Of a stretch of 64,000 nt of DNA, positions 47,211-56,612 are shown piece after piece. The translations under genes were made by a program, and so were the position numbers. This DNA comes from Hymenopellis radicata (Eukaryota; Basidiomycota; Agaricomycetes; Agaricales; Physalacriaceae). Positions within the stretch are counted from its first letter, which is position 1. Each line of letters starts with the position of its first letter. Where the stretch lies: NCBI GenBank assembly GCA_015501595.1, contig JADNRX010000112.1, positions 62,001 through 126,000 on the forward strand, written 5' to 3'. Under the pieces are notes generated by a model. The model did not search any database and was not told the origin of the DNA. It saw only the letters and a program-made list of their open reading frames with translations.

Positions 47211-47747
47211 TCTATCCTTAAGGAGTTTTTTCGTCATAAGTAGTCGATATGCGTCATGCCGGATTGTCAAGGCACTTTTTCCGTCCTCCTCCTTCTTTAC
47301 CTCAAGCCCTCATGCAGTTGAAACTCATGCAGAACTTCGAGGCAATCTAGTCGCTGGTGTCTCTATGTGATGCAGTGCGATGAATCGACTACATCTTTTG
47401 CAGAATTATCTACCATTCAGAACGCAGTTCTCTCCGTGCGCAGGCAGCCATACCCTTCGTAAGCAGTTCCTTTTTCGTTATCGTGTACCCAGGCTCACAT
47501 TCATCATCCACGAACGGCCTCCTAGTTTGTAGAAGCAACAAAGGCCTGGAAATTTTCGAGGCTTCAAGCCTCTCTGTCGACGATTGTCTCTACTTTTAGT
47601 TCTGGCATTCATACGGGCTGCAGTGTGGTGAGGTTGGCGTGTCTGTCGAGCGAGCAGGCAAGGATAAGCCGGTATCCGTCCTACGATGAAATGAAGGCCC
47701 TGCTGTGCGTCAGCAAGTCACGTCTCTTTGCTTGTTATTCTATGCAA

Positions 47748-47788
47748 GGCGACATGGCGTAACGAATCCTACACCACGCCATGTTGCC
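47748..47788 (+). repeat. R3 copy 2
   Basis: GGCGACATGGCGTAACG ... CACGCCATGTTGCC. Strong inverted arms (GGC.ACATGGCG with CGCCATGTTGCC) although the loop differs from other copies. Confidence 0.6.
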
Positions 47789-47883
47789 TATGGCAGGCTT
47801 CATAGTTGCAGTTTTTTTCATGACTGATCTGCGTCAACCCATACGGTATTGGACGTAGGTGAGCAACGCCAACTCGCCACCAG

Positions 47884-47914
47884 GCAGTCTAGTCTAACGG
47901 CTTACACCGCTTAT
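47884..47914 (+). repeat. R4 copy 1
   Basis: GCAGTCTAGTCTAACGGCTT then ACACCGCTTA, 136 bp after R3 copy 2. Confidence 0.55.
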
Positions 47915-48020
47915 ACCGTTGTCCCGTTTACCTTTTGGAAATCGTTCGGCACGGTGAAATTCGAGACACTTCAATGCTGCTTATTCAGGACGACAATCGT
48001 TTAGAGTTCAGTGATTCTGG

Positions 48021-48055
48021 GCAACATGGCTGAATGGCAGGCTGTGGTACCTATA
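48021..48055 (+). repeat. R3 copy 3
   Basis: GGCAACATGGCTGAATGGC; the 3' arm is degraded to GGTACCTATAG. Confidence 0.5.
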
Positions 48056-48120
48056 GCTCCGCGCGATTCGCGAATTTTTTCTTGGCTTGTCTGTAGAGTC
48101 GGAGTTGAACCTCTACTCCG

Positions 48121-48152
48121 AGGCTGTCTAGCCTGGTGGCTTGTACCGCTTA
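48121..48152 (+). repeat. R4 copy 2
   Basis: AGGCTGTCTAGCCTGGTGGC then TTGTACCGCTTA, 100 bp after R3 copy 3. Confidence 0.55.
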
Positions 48153-48332
48153 TGTCGCCCTGCGCATGCTCTGACAATTCTTTTTACATAATCCTCCACC
48201 CCACTGTCCACGAACGTTCAGTTCGCCATTGTGACTTTGTGTTGTACGTTCATCTACTTGTATAGGCAGCTGAAATCGACATTCTAACGCTACTTATTCA
48301 GGGATATCTCCCGTGGTGGAGCTCGGTGCTTC

Positions 48333-48381
48333 CAGACAACATGGCTGAACGCGTGCTACCACGACAGGCCATGATGTCGCC
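48333..48381 (+). repeat. R3 copy 4
   Basis: GACAACATGGCTGAACGCG ... CAGGCCATGATGTCGCC. The left-arm change (GAC) is matched by GTC in the right arm, a compensatory pair. Confidence 0.6.
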
Positions 48382-48460
48382 TATAGTGCATCGATGCGAT
48401 TGTTTTGATATCCGGGTCTGCGTCTAGCTCCTCACATCCACCGCGCCGTACTCTACTCCG

Positions 48461-48492
48461 CGGCGGTCTAGGCTAGTGGCTTGCACCGCTTA
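48461..48492 (+). repeat. R4 copy 3
   Basis: CGGCGGTCTAGGCTAGTGGC then TTGCACCGCTTA, 128 bp after R3 copy 4. Confidence 0.55.
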
Positions 48493-48672
48493 TGGATCCA
48501 ATGTCATCATCTTTTTGTAAAAAAGGTTTTCCTCCTTCACAAACCGTCCGCCACAGTTGAGTTTCATCATTTGTAGGCCAGCTGGAATCGAGATTCTACT
48601 AACACTCCTGAATTATGTGGCGAGAATCCGAGTGGTTGGGTACAAACGAGGTGCGTCTCAGGCTTTGCGTCC

Positions 48673-48715
48673 AGGCAACATGGCTGAACGTGTACTACGA
48701 CAGGCCATGTTACCT
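48673..48715 (+). repeat. R3 copy 5
   Basis: AGGCAACATGGCTGAACGTG ... ACAGGCCATGTTACCT; near-perfect arms of about 11 bp. Confidence 0.6.
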
Positions 48716-48810
48716 ATTAGCTCGAGCCTCCATCTCAGGCTAATCTTTTGTCATAGTCGATCCGCATCATACCGGTGCCCGGAGGTGGATAACCCACGCT
48801 GTCACTCCGT

Positions 48811-48912
48811 AGGTGTCTAGTCTGGCGGCTTGCACCGTGACCTCCAGTGTTGTTAGCTCACAAATTTTTGACCTCTGCAAGCCACAGGTTCGAGTCCCTC
48901 CGTCACGGCGCC
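48811..48912 (+). repeat. R4 copy 4 with an intact B-box
   Basis: AGGTGTCTAGTCTGGCGGCT then TGCACCGTGACC. About 50 bp further comes a perfect B-box GGTTCGAGTCC (48887-48897), followed by CGTCACGG, which can pair with CCGTGAC. This is the most complete tRNA-like unit of the window, but it has no convincing anticodon arm and is not called as a tRNA gene. Confidence 0.5.
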
Positions 48913-49390
48913 AGGGTGGAGTCGGCTGTCAATGTAAACCAAGTTCAAGTGACAGAATACGTCTCGGTTTTCTTGTCTTCGGGGATTGGAGCGGCGTGAC
49001 AAGCGCATGTTGACGATCCTCGTTGAACCGCCTGCCAGGGAGGGAACAACTCCCACTAGCTTTCTAGGCCCGTATCCTACGCGTCTTTTCACCTTTTGAG
49101 ATTCAATGTTCAGTTCGTCTAGCTAGGTCCCAGACATTCCGAGGCAGCGTAGCTCAGCAGTTTAAGCCTGCATCTATAGAAGGGGATAAGAATTAGGATG
49201 TAACCACTTTTTGGCCACAGTAAGTTAACCCCCCTCGAGAAATCATGGCGCGTTTCTTTACCCAGTTTAAGGTGGAGTCGGCTGTCCCTCTGTATACCAA
49301 CTTGAAGTTCACACTTGCAGAATACGTTTTGCCAGTTTTCTTGTCTCCGGGGATTGCAGACGAGCGAATTGGGTCTCTTTGCTTCTAGTA

Positions 49391-49430
49391 GGCAACATGG
49401 CTGAACCGTAACGCGGCCGCTGCCTATGCC
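49391..49430 (+). repeat. R3 copy 6
   Basis: GGCAACATGGCTGAACCGTA ... GCTGCCTATGCC; isolated from the array, partial arms. Confidence 0.5.
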
Positions 49431-49638
49431 ATCCTCCTTCGAAACTCTGCCTTTTTGCCATCACAACCGATCCGCCGACTATACGTGCCCCTCTGAATGT
49501 ATACAATTTTCTACTCAGCGCGTCCGTCACGGCCAGGCCTTGTTAGATTGACAAGTTCTCATTGCAATGCAAGCCCGCAGATCTCTTTGAAACATCGCAA
49601 GTGTCACAGCCTTCTATATATCTTCCCTCAGGTCGTTG

Positions 49639-49841
49639 AGCTGCGTACTATCAAACCCACAATCAAATGTTGAATAGAACATGCCTTACGACCCAGATGT
49701 GCGGCCGAAGAGAACTCTCGAGCTGATGCTATCGACATCGCGCAGATAGGAAGTTCAACGTGTTCTGTTCCCTTCCTGATGTACGTCTGTGTCCGTACAT
49801 ACGACGCGCGCGCGCTCAGAGAAGTTCTTCCATTGCGGAAC
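49639..49841. repeat. Rearranged dispersed repeat, copy A
   Basis: 49639-49747 is the reverse complement of 55980-56084 with moderate divergence (shared core ATCAAATGTTGAATAGAAC). 49757-49841, directly following, matches 56131-56210 in the same orientation (shared TCTGTGTCCGTACATACGAC). One half has therefore been inverted relative to the other copy. Encoded peptides of both copies share SIQHLIVG, which shows homology rather than a known product. Confidence 0.65.
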
Positions 49842-50132
49842 TCGTGTATTTCTGAGTTCTTCAAGTTCAACTATGACGACTTGTTAGTGGGACGATGTGG
49901 AAGGAAAGCAAGGGTGTGCCGGCGGCAGTTTCACCAGCCGACTGACAATCCGACAATCCAATATTTAAAACACATGTATTGAAGTAGCGTAGACAGCTAC
50001 TATTGCAGAGATGTAACAAACCCAGAATAAACGTGAGTAGAAGTACATATGATAGGTATATACAGATGATCAAGAACGATATAAAACAATCACGCCCGTC
50101 CAGAAGAGCTGCTCAGAAACGGTCGCTCACTC

Positions 50133-50948
50133 TCACTGCCAGAGACTCTCAAGCGGCGGCCTCTGCATCAACTCCAGCACACCCGGAACCCTCTCCTCCG
50201 GCACCTTCCAGCAAACCACAAAAACAAGGTCCAGTTCCTCGGGGAAACTAGGTGTACGATGGATATCGATCCACTGCATGAGCACAGGCACCATGATGTC
50301 CGGCGTGTAGGGATGCGAGAATTCGTACAGCGCTTGGTACGGTGCGAGTTCGCTCAGGGAAGGCGGTAGTGGAGGAATAACATATTTGTAAGACGGAAGG
50401 TCGCCCGATGATGGACCCGCTTTCTTCTTTCCTTTGGCGCGTCGCGGCATGTCATTGCCCGTGGCTTTGCGCTGGGACGCCTTCTCGAGTCCCCACGAAG
50501 CAGCTGGGAATCTAGCGACCTCGTCTTGAGTAATCGGGGACACGAACACGGTTGGTGCAGCTGTAGAAGCTGCATTCCAGTGGCGGGGGTCCTGGTAGTA
50601 ATGATATGCGCCTCGAGCGGTGAAGATGGGCAAAGATGCCTTCGGTGCCGGGTCAGTGAAGGCACTGTTCCTGCGTGATGGAGGCTTTGATTGAACAGCA
50701 GGGATAGCCGACATTTGGGCTTGGGAGCCTTGGCTGGGTTTATTATCGGCGGGGACAGGGAAACGAGAAGGGGATTCAGCAACGACATTCTCGTTATTGG
50801 CATTATCCACTGGCCCAAACAGTCCGCCGTAATCGGTGGATGTGGAATTCTCTCGGGCGTCGGAAGGCGTCACAGCATCCAATGTCGTCCTTTGACCGGC
50901 ACCATTGTCAATCGCGACGTGAACGAGGTCGTCGTGAACAATGGACAT
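50133..50948 (-). CDS. Hypothetical protein, Ser/Pro-rich with folded C-terminus
   Basis: Single open exon of 271 aa from MSIVHDDLVHVAIDNGAGQR; the frame stays open upstream to 51149, so a longer start is possible. The N-terminal 130 residues look disordered (many S, P, N). A short basic patch PRRAKGKKKAGPSSGD lies at about 185. The last 85 residues are regular and hydrophobic: YKYVIPPLPPSLSELAPYQA, MVPVLMQWIDIHRTP and LDLVFVVCWKVPEERVPGVL. I do not recognise the family. It is next to a repeat on one side and a mannosyltransferase on the other. Confidence 0.6.
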   Translation of the reverse strand: MSIVHDDLVHVAIDNGAGQRTTLDAVTPSDARENSTSTDYGGLFGPVDNANNENVVAESPSRFPVPADNKPSQGSQAQMSAIPAVQSKPPSRRNSAFTDPAPKASLPIFTARGAYHYYQDPRHWNAASTAAPTVFVSPITQDEVARFPAASWGLEKASQRKATGNDMPRRAKGKKKAGPSSGDLPSYKYVIPPLPPSLSELAPYQALYEFSHPYTPDIMVPVLMQWIDIHRTPSFPEELDLVFVVCWKVPEERVPGVLELMQRPPLESLWQ

Positions 50949-51149
50949 GGTGAATATGTCGCGATAGTCGGTAAGAAGATACGGACTATTGACCGTAGAG
51001 AGCAGACGACAGGAAGGCGTCGATGGTGGTAGTTGGTGGTGGAAAGGCAAGAGTAAGTTATCCACGTGACTGTGGACGGACAACAATGGGCGACGAGCCC
51101 GGAGGATGCCGGTGGCCTTTGTTTGCCAATTCAAGTAACTCGACAACAA

Positions 51150-52206
51150 AGCCGACAGCCAGATGAGATCTATTCAAAAACAATTTAACTGGGACATTGA
51201 AGGACATTGTTGGAACCCACATTCCGTGCAATTGATATCGAATGGCCGTTACGCCACACTTGGGAACCAAAACGTATATCTCCGTCAGAGACGTGATGGG
51301 CCTCATGCTTCTGGCCTTAACACTGCTGATAAGTCATGCTGTATGGCGGCAATAAGACATCGGAACTTGAGGAGTATGCGATGGTGTAAAGGACCTGCAA
51401 CGCTGCCATCACGTTCGCGCTCAGTCCACGTACGGCCAAAGAGAGCCCGATGCACGAAGGGAATAATCTATATTCGATTTAGACCTCGTCACTCGGCCAC
51501 AAAACGACGCACCCAACGCTACTTAATATTTGATGGCAGACTGGACCTAAGGAAGTCATCTTGAGCAAATCAAGAGAATGGAAGAATACCTTTACAGATA
51601 GAGATTACCGAACAGCTCGTAGGTATACTCTGGCCTGTTCTTGATACTAACACCAGTCCTTGACCGCCTCACAGTATCGCACTTCACCGATCATTCCGTC
51701 ACGATTTATAGAGACGCGAAGACTGTGTTGCGCAATGCCGGGACCACATAAATTCAAAGCTGCCCTGAGCGTCGGGCTTGCGTGTCGTCACATCCCAGTC
51801 CGTCCACATTGCTCAGCCCCCGTCAGTACCTTTCTTCAATTGATAAGACAGAAGCGCACTGCTGAAAACGCTACCTCAACCCTCCCAGAGCATGCTTAGA
51901 CGCCCCGGTGTGCGACTAGGAGGCGGTCAACGCGCATGAAGTGCTCAAAAGCGATGGACGTACCATCCAGCCGTGGAGGACCCATATAGCGCTCGTACAC
52001 TTTCCCGCTGTAGTGGCTGTAGATCGCGTTTTTCTGTTCGCTTGGAAAGAGAAATCATGCTAAGTTCAGCAGAAGCTCAGAGCGTGAGTGCTCGTTTCGA
52101 GATATGCCGGCTGGTTATGGTAGACTTCGCCTCATGCATGTGTAGAATTTCTCGAATGGGCAATTCATCGGAAGCGGTTGAAAACGAGGTGGAACGTGTC
52201 CGCCGT
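51150..52206. other. Intergenic or unresolved minus-strand gene
   Basis: No clear domain. Part of this could belong to 3' exons of the minus-strand fragment that begins near 52515, but I could not assemble them. Confidence 0.3.
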
Positions 52207-52515
52207 TCATCGGATGATTAGCTTCGTATGTACGTTGAACAGGAAGTCGAATCCGCAGTCTTCAGTCATCAGCCCAACGTCTCCTACACGTATGCCACGA
52301 TTTCGGTATTCGATTGGGAGAGACTGGTCGGGTTCCGGTATCCGTGGCCAGTATCGAGTAAAAGGCGACGGTATACGACACGGGATCGCTGCTCTACCGC
52401 TGTTGGAGGAGGTGGGGCGGACAATCCAGTCGACCATCATGCTGGCCTGCCATGCTGGCCGCCATACAACGTCTGAGTGCCATGGAGGTATTGCTGGGTT
52501 CAGGAATAACAGCAT
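52207..52515 (-). CDS. Fragment of an uncharacterised basidiomycete protein
   Basis: The 102-aa open frame contains LPIEYRNRGIRVGDVGLMTE and CGFDFLFNV. A YRRRG..IGDVG..T.DGGFDFLFN pattern is a recurrent opening of hypothetical agaricomycete proteins of unknown function. The remainder of the gene could not be followed, so this may be an N-terminal exon or a relic. Confidence 0.4.
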   Translation of the reverse strand: MLLFLNPAIPPWHSDVVWRPAWQASMMVDWIVRPTSSNSGRAAIPCRIPSPFTRYWPRIPEPDQSLPIEYRNRGIRVGDVGLMTEDCGFDFLFNVHTKLIIR

Positions 52516-52585
52516 AAATTACAGCAGTCCGCGGTGAACATCTACGGTAAGAATCAGCAGAGAATAGCAACCAGAAACTCACACA

Positions 52586-54220
52586 CTAATCCCTCATAAT
52601 CCTATCCCAGTTTCCCTTACATGAACCGCTCTGATAATCTACGCCGAGGTTAGCCACAGCGCGATCTAAACCCGCCTTGATCAACTCACCAAAACTCGCA
52701 CTACGGCTACACGTACATCTTCCCTTGACCCATACATCCTCGTTCGTCGGACAATGCGTCCAATCGTCGTGCTGATACCCGATGTCATCGAAAAAGTGGA
52801 TCGCATCCCGGTCGAGAAATAGCGCAGCGGCTCTGCTATGCACAGGCGCATCACCCCAGCGCTGGCAGAGAGTGTCACTTGGAGAAGAAGAAGGAGAAGA
52901 GGTTGACGGACCTCATAGTAAAATCCACCTTTCCTGTCCAGGTGGTCGAAGAACGCTGTATACGCGTCGCCGCGCCAGAAATCCATATCAGCAATCTCAA
53001 AGTTGCTCCAGACTACCAAAGGCCTCCGTCAATAGCGCGAGGTGATGATGGGAACGGAGCGTACAATGGCAATAGTTATAAGTATGCCCGTTGTCCTTGG
53101 ATATGAATCCCATCGAGTTGTCCCGGGCGACGTATTCGGGATGCGCGTTGGTGAAATCTTTGACGGTGCTCCAGAGGGTACGAATGGAGGCGGCGATTTC
53201 GAGTACAGCTATTGTAAAGCCTAACAATTGTTAGAATCACAAATAAGGTGAGGATAGCCGTGAGCATACCATAAACCTTCTTGTTCTCCTCCATAAATAG
53301 AAAAGGATCCGAGTGGATGTCGCAGTGGAATTTTACGTTGGGTCTAGTGGCGTTTTCAGAATAGGTTAAACAGATAGTCGGAGGCGTACTCGATGCGCCA
53401 ATAGTATCGATACGGCTGCATTAGCTCGTGCTTGAAGAAGAACTGGTGTGTTGTGAGTATGAGTTTAACAAAGAACAGGAAGAACGTACACCAGAGTTGA
53501 AGCGACACATGTTGCGATATCTATATGGCTCAAGGTGGGTGACGGACGTGAGGAACGAGATGAGGCTTACGCGACACTATCTTGAAGCAAAATGTGAGCC
53601 GGAAGGGGGAGGCTACTAGTCCAACATACCAGCGTACTTGACATTGGCCGCGATTAGCTTCCATCTATCCTTTTCTGCCTTCTTTTCGTCGATCCACTCT
53701 GGTTGATTCCAATGGTTCTCGGGAATGCGACCAAACTGCGCTTTGGATCCGGTGAGTACTGACATGCGCCTGTAAACGACTGAGCCACAATCCAAGGATA
53801 TGTAGGATACCAGACGCACGTCTTGAACTCGTCTGAGAATTCTTCATCGTTTAGGAAGACGTAGGGATAACCGTGACGAGTATTGAATCTGTCCTCGATT
53901 GAGCGAATGGCGTCCATAGCGCCCTCCAGGTCGGAATTGCGGGTGAGCATCACGAATGTCGCATTCGCGCGCCGCTTTGTATCCTCAGTCGCGACTGGCC
54001 ACGCGATAATCGTCTTTGTCGCCGTTACGGTCAAGGTAACCTGCTCGTGTAGGGTGTCATGTACCTTGACCGTGACGTCTGCGGGCAGCGGAACGCGCAT
54101 ATAATATGCAACGCATACCAATATCTGGGCTATTTGGTCAGCCTATCCGTGAATATGGTCAACGACGGGACGCACAACGACGAGCACGACCCCAAGAGAA
54201 TAGCGTAGTCGCTTGTTCAT
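52586..54220 (-). CDS. KRE2/MNT1-family alpha-1,2-mannosyltransferase (GT15)
   Basis: Golgi type II glycosyltransferase that adds alpha-1,2-mannose from GDP-mannose to O- and N-linked glycans. Read in order on the minus strand: MNKRLRYSLGVVLV with a membrane anchor continued after an intron by ILVCVAYYMRVPLP; RANATFVMLTRNSDLEGAMD; IRSIEDRFNTRHGYPYVFLN; FGRIPENHWNQPEWID; CRFNSGFFFKHELMQPYRYY-type region; WRIEPNVKFHCDI, formed exactly across an intron near 53375; FLFMEENKKVYG; TLWSTVKDFTNAHPEYVA; WSNFEIADMDFWRGDAYTAF; HLDRKGGFYYE; IHFFDDIGYQHDDWTHCP and GRCTC. Motif order and spacing are complete. About seven or eight exons; borders were not all fixed. Looks functional. Confidence 0.9.
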
Positions 54221-54624
54221 GACCAGAACATGAGCGTATAAAGATGCCGGTACGGAGCCATCATCGCCATGGCACTGCGACATTTCCCATGGTCCACATT
54301 AGTGCTCCCTGCTAAACGTCGAGCGCGGATATCGAGAACGCTGTCGTTGACGCTGCCGAACGATGATCGACGGTGGTAGGAAAGATGGCTTGTCCGGGGA
54401 AATGGACACCCACGCGTCTGTTCACTCCCACCACCATCATCCTCCTTCACTGCGCCTTTTGCGCTCAGCGATGGAGGCGGCAATAGACGCGTTTTCCTGG
54501 CAAATTGGCGACGTTATCCTGGCGTATCTTGAACTGGCTTTTCCTCGGTCGCCCACTGTCTGATCTCACCACGGAAAATTCGCCCAATCCGGTTATTTGC
54601 GTATTGTTCTACTTCCTTTCCGCC

Positions 54625-55941
54625 ATGACGCCCGAAGCTGAGCTGAAGGAGTTTCTGAGAAAACCAAAAAACGACGCAGAACCTCCTCCTCTCCCTCCTC
54701 ATCTCGGAAATCTGCCCCATGCTACCTATGTCACCGCGGCTTTGGAGTACCTCGACGACTACCCCTTTTGGGTCGATCCTAATGCTCTACATCACCAAGG
54801 CTGGCACGACAAGGCGAGGTCCTATCTTAAGGCGTGTGTCGAGGTTGACCGGACCAGCCTCGCATCGATAGATCCAACCTATGACGCCAATCTGGTTCAG
54901 CAACGGTTCATACACGAAGGCCTTTTCAAGCGAAGATGGGCATTAGATGAACTTGCCTCAGAGATGATAGCTCTCCTCAAGTTGGGTACCGGTGTGTCAT
55001 GTCAACCATTGTTACCAGTGTCTCATGCTACGCAGTACGTTGGGAGACCCGAACTGCCTCCGCTGTGGCGACACCTGGGGAAGGTATAGACGATAGAGTG
55101 GCGGATAAGGTATCTACCAGTCTTGCGGCCTTGGTTGATATGACTCACTCTGTCTAGGTTAGGATGCGGGACGAGAACTGCCGACTCAGCGGTGTCATTA
55201 GGGACAAAAAAAGGACCGCAGAGGCAGCAAGGATCAGGAAGTTGAGGGTGCCGGTTGCAACCTTGCAAGTTGCCCATGGGCTGCCCTTCGGGATGGGCGA
55301 AACCGTCCGTCATCCGCATGTTGTCTCTGTATGCTCTGACCATTCTGTTAGTCATTCCGCTTGGTCGAGGTCCTTACAGGCCTTCCGATTAGGACTTGGG
55401 GTACCACTATCGAATGTGTTGAGAACGCCCTCTTGATGCGCAGTACTCTCCACAACCTGTTCGGTTCATTCAGAATATATCTCGAGGCTGATCCAAACGA
55501 CATCGACATTGTACAGTGTTCTTCTTCCTTCCATGTATTTTTTGTAATTGGCTCTTTATCTCCCAGGTTTATATTCGAGCACGCACGTCTCCTTACAATG
55601 CAGATCCCATGAACAACCTTGCTGGTATTATTGATCTTGAGGGGCGCGCTTGTGATGTTCCAGGTGTTCTCATTGACGCTCGACTGCGATCACGGAACCT
55701 TCAAACAATTGCCGACATTGATATGAAGTATTTCACTCTTCACAAATTTATTGGTGATATTGTGTGGATGTGTGGAGGAGTGGATCCGGAGTGTGATGAC
55801 GAAGATGAAGATGGAGAGGACATGAAGGTCCTATCAGCTGAGAACTGGCTGATCTTGAAACAAAAGTTAACTTGCCCTAAGGATTTTCTTGCACAGGCTG
55901 ATGGATTACATGGCCATATATACGTACCGAAGGAATTTTAG
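54625..55941 (+). CDS. HNH_2-type nuclease-domain protein
   Basis: Exon 1 (54625-55083) begins MTPEAELKEFLRKPKND and has a helical N-terminal domain typical of fungal HNH proteins. Exon 2 from 55158 opens the HNH core: VRMRDENCRLSGVIRD (cysteine and SG turn), then ATLQVAHGLPFGMGE with the catalytic histidine. After an intron near 55306-55350, VENALLMRSTLHNLFGSFRI supplies the N and second H. A C-terminal domain ends QADGLHGHIYVPKEF. This matches the HNH_2 family abundant in basidiomycetes; biological roles are mostly unknown. Reading frames change at plausible intron positions, but I did not verify each. An upstream methionine at 54505 is possible. Confidence 0.7.
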
Positions 55942-55979
55942 TGTCATGGCTCGAATGCACTCTGCATTCGAGCTTATCG

Positions 55980-56210
55980 TCTGCGCGATGTTGATAGCAA
56001 CAGCTCGAGAGTTCTATTCGGCAGCACATCCGGGTCGTAATGCACGTTCTATTCAACATTTGATTGTGGGTTCGATACGCAGCTCAGGCTCAACAGCCTG
56101 AGGGAGGAAATATAGAAAGCGGTGATAGTCGACGTTCTGTTCTTCCTGATGTATGTCTGTGTCCGTACATACGACGCGCGGCGCTCGGCGCAGTTCTTCC
56201 ACTTTCCAAC
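55980..56210. repeat. Rearranged dispersed repeat, copy B
   Basis: Partner of 49639-49841; here the half at 55980-56084 has the opposite orientation relative to the half at 56131-56210. It overlaps the 3' flank of the HNH gene. Confidence 0.65.
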
Positions 56211-56612
56211 TTGCGGTATTCGCAGAGATATACATCGAACAGACTAGAATTACAGAATAAATATCAAGTAAGTACATGGTTCGGGACATTACGCTTCGCC
56301 TCTTACAATCACACTGCCGTCACATCAAATAAGCCAACTCGGTCAGCCTCCGGCTCTCCTCGTCCCCAATCCCGTTTATCTGTCTGACCAGACTGGGGCG
56401 GTCATAAATCTTGATGTTCAATGGTTCCCGCCATTGAGTACCGAACGTGATTGGCGAGAGGGATGCTGGTGAAATTAACAGTGCGCCAGTGGCTGTATCC
56501 AGACGTCTCAACTCGGGTCGTAGAGCGGATGTTCTTTGTGGAGAAACTGGCTGTCGTGATAAACGGGTTGGGCCATCGCAAGCATGGCATGTCCGGGGCC
56601 CCAGCTGGGTTA
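56211..56612. other. Flank between HNH gene and Helitron
   Basis: GC-normal host sequence. A 72-codon minus frame (56402-56620) reading YSHWRTVNFTSIPLANHVRY has coding character, but I cannot identify it. The composition changes abruptly to A+T-rich at about 56612. Confidence 0.35.

Larger units (their letters stand above)
46848..49638. repeat. tRNA-like composite repeat array (cluster 2)
   Basis: No protein gene supported in about 2.8 kb. Two short motifs alternate. R3 is a hairpin around AACATGGCTGAACG, at 47170, 47748, 48021, 48333, 48673 and 49391. R4 is GTCTAGTCTAACGGCTTACA-like, at 47884, 48121, 48461 and 48811. R4 follows R3 by 100-138 bp four times in succession with a period of about 270-350 bp, so the core is a degenerate tandem array. 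Copies are listed separately. Confidence 0.65.

Noticed and set aside
48811..48912. Functional tRNA gene
   Set aside because: A-box-like and perfect B-box are present, but no consistent anticodon arm or acceptor stem could be folded by eye. Kept as a tRNA-like repeat.
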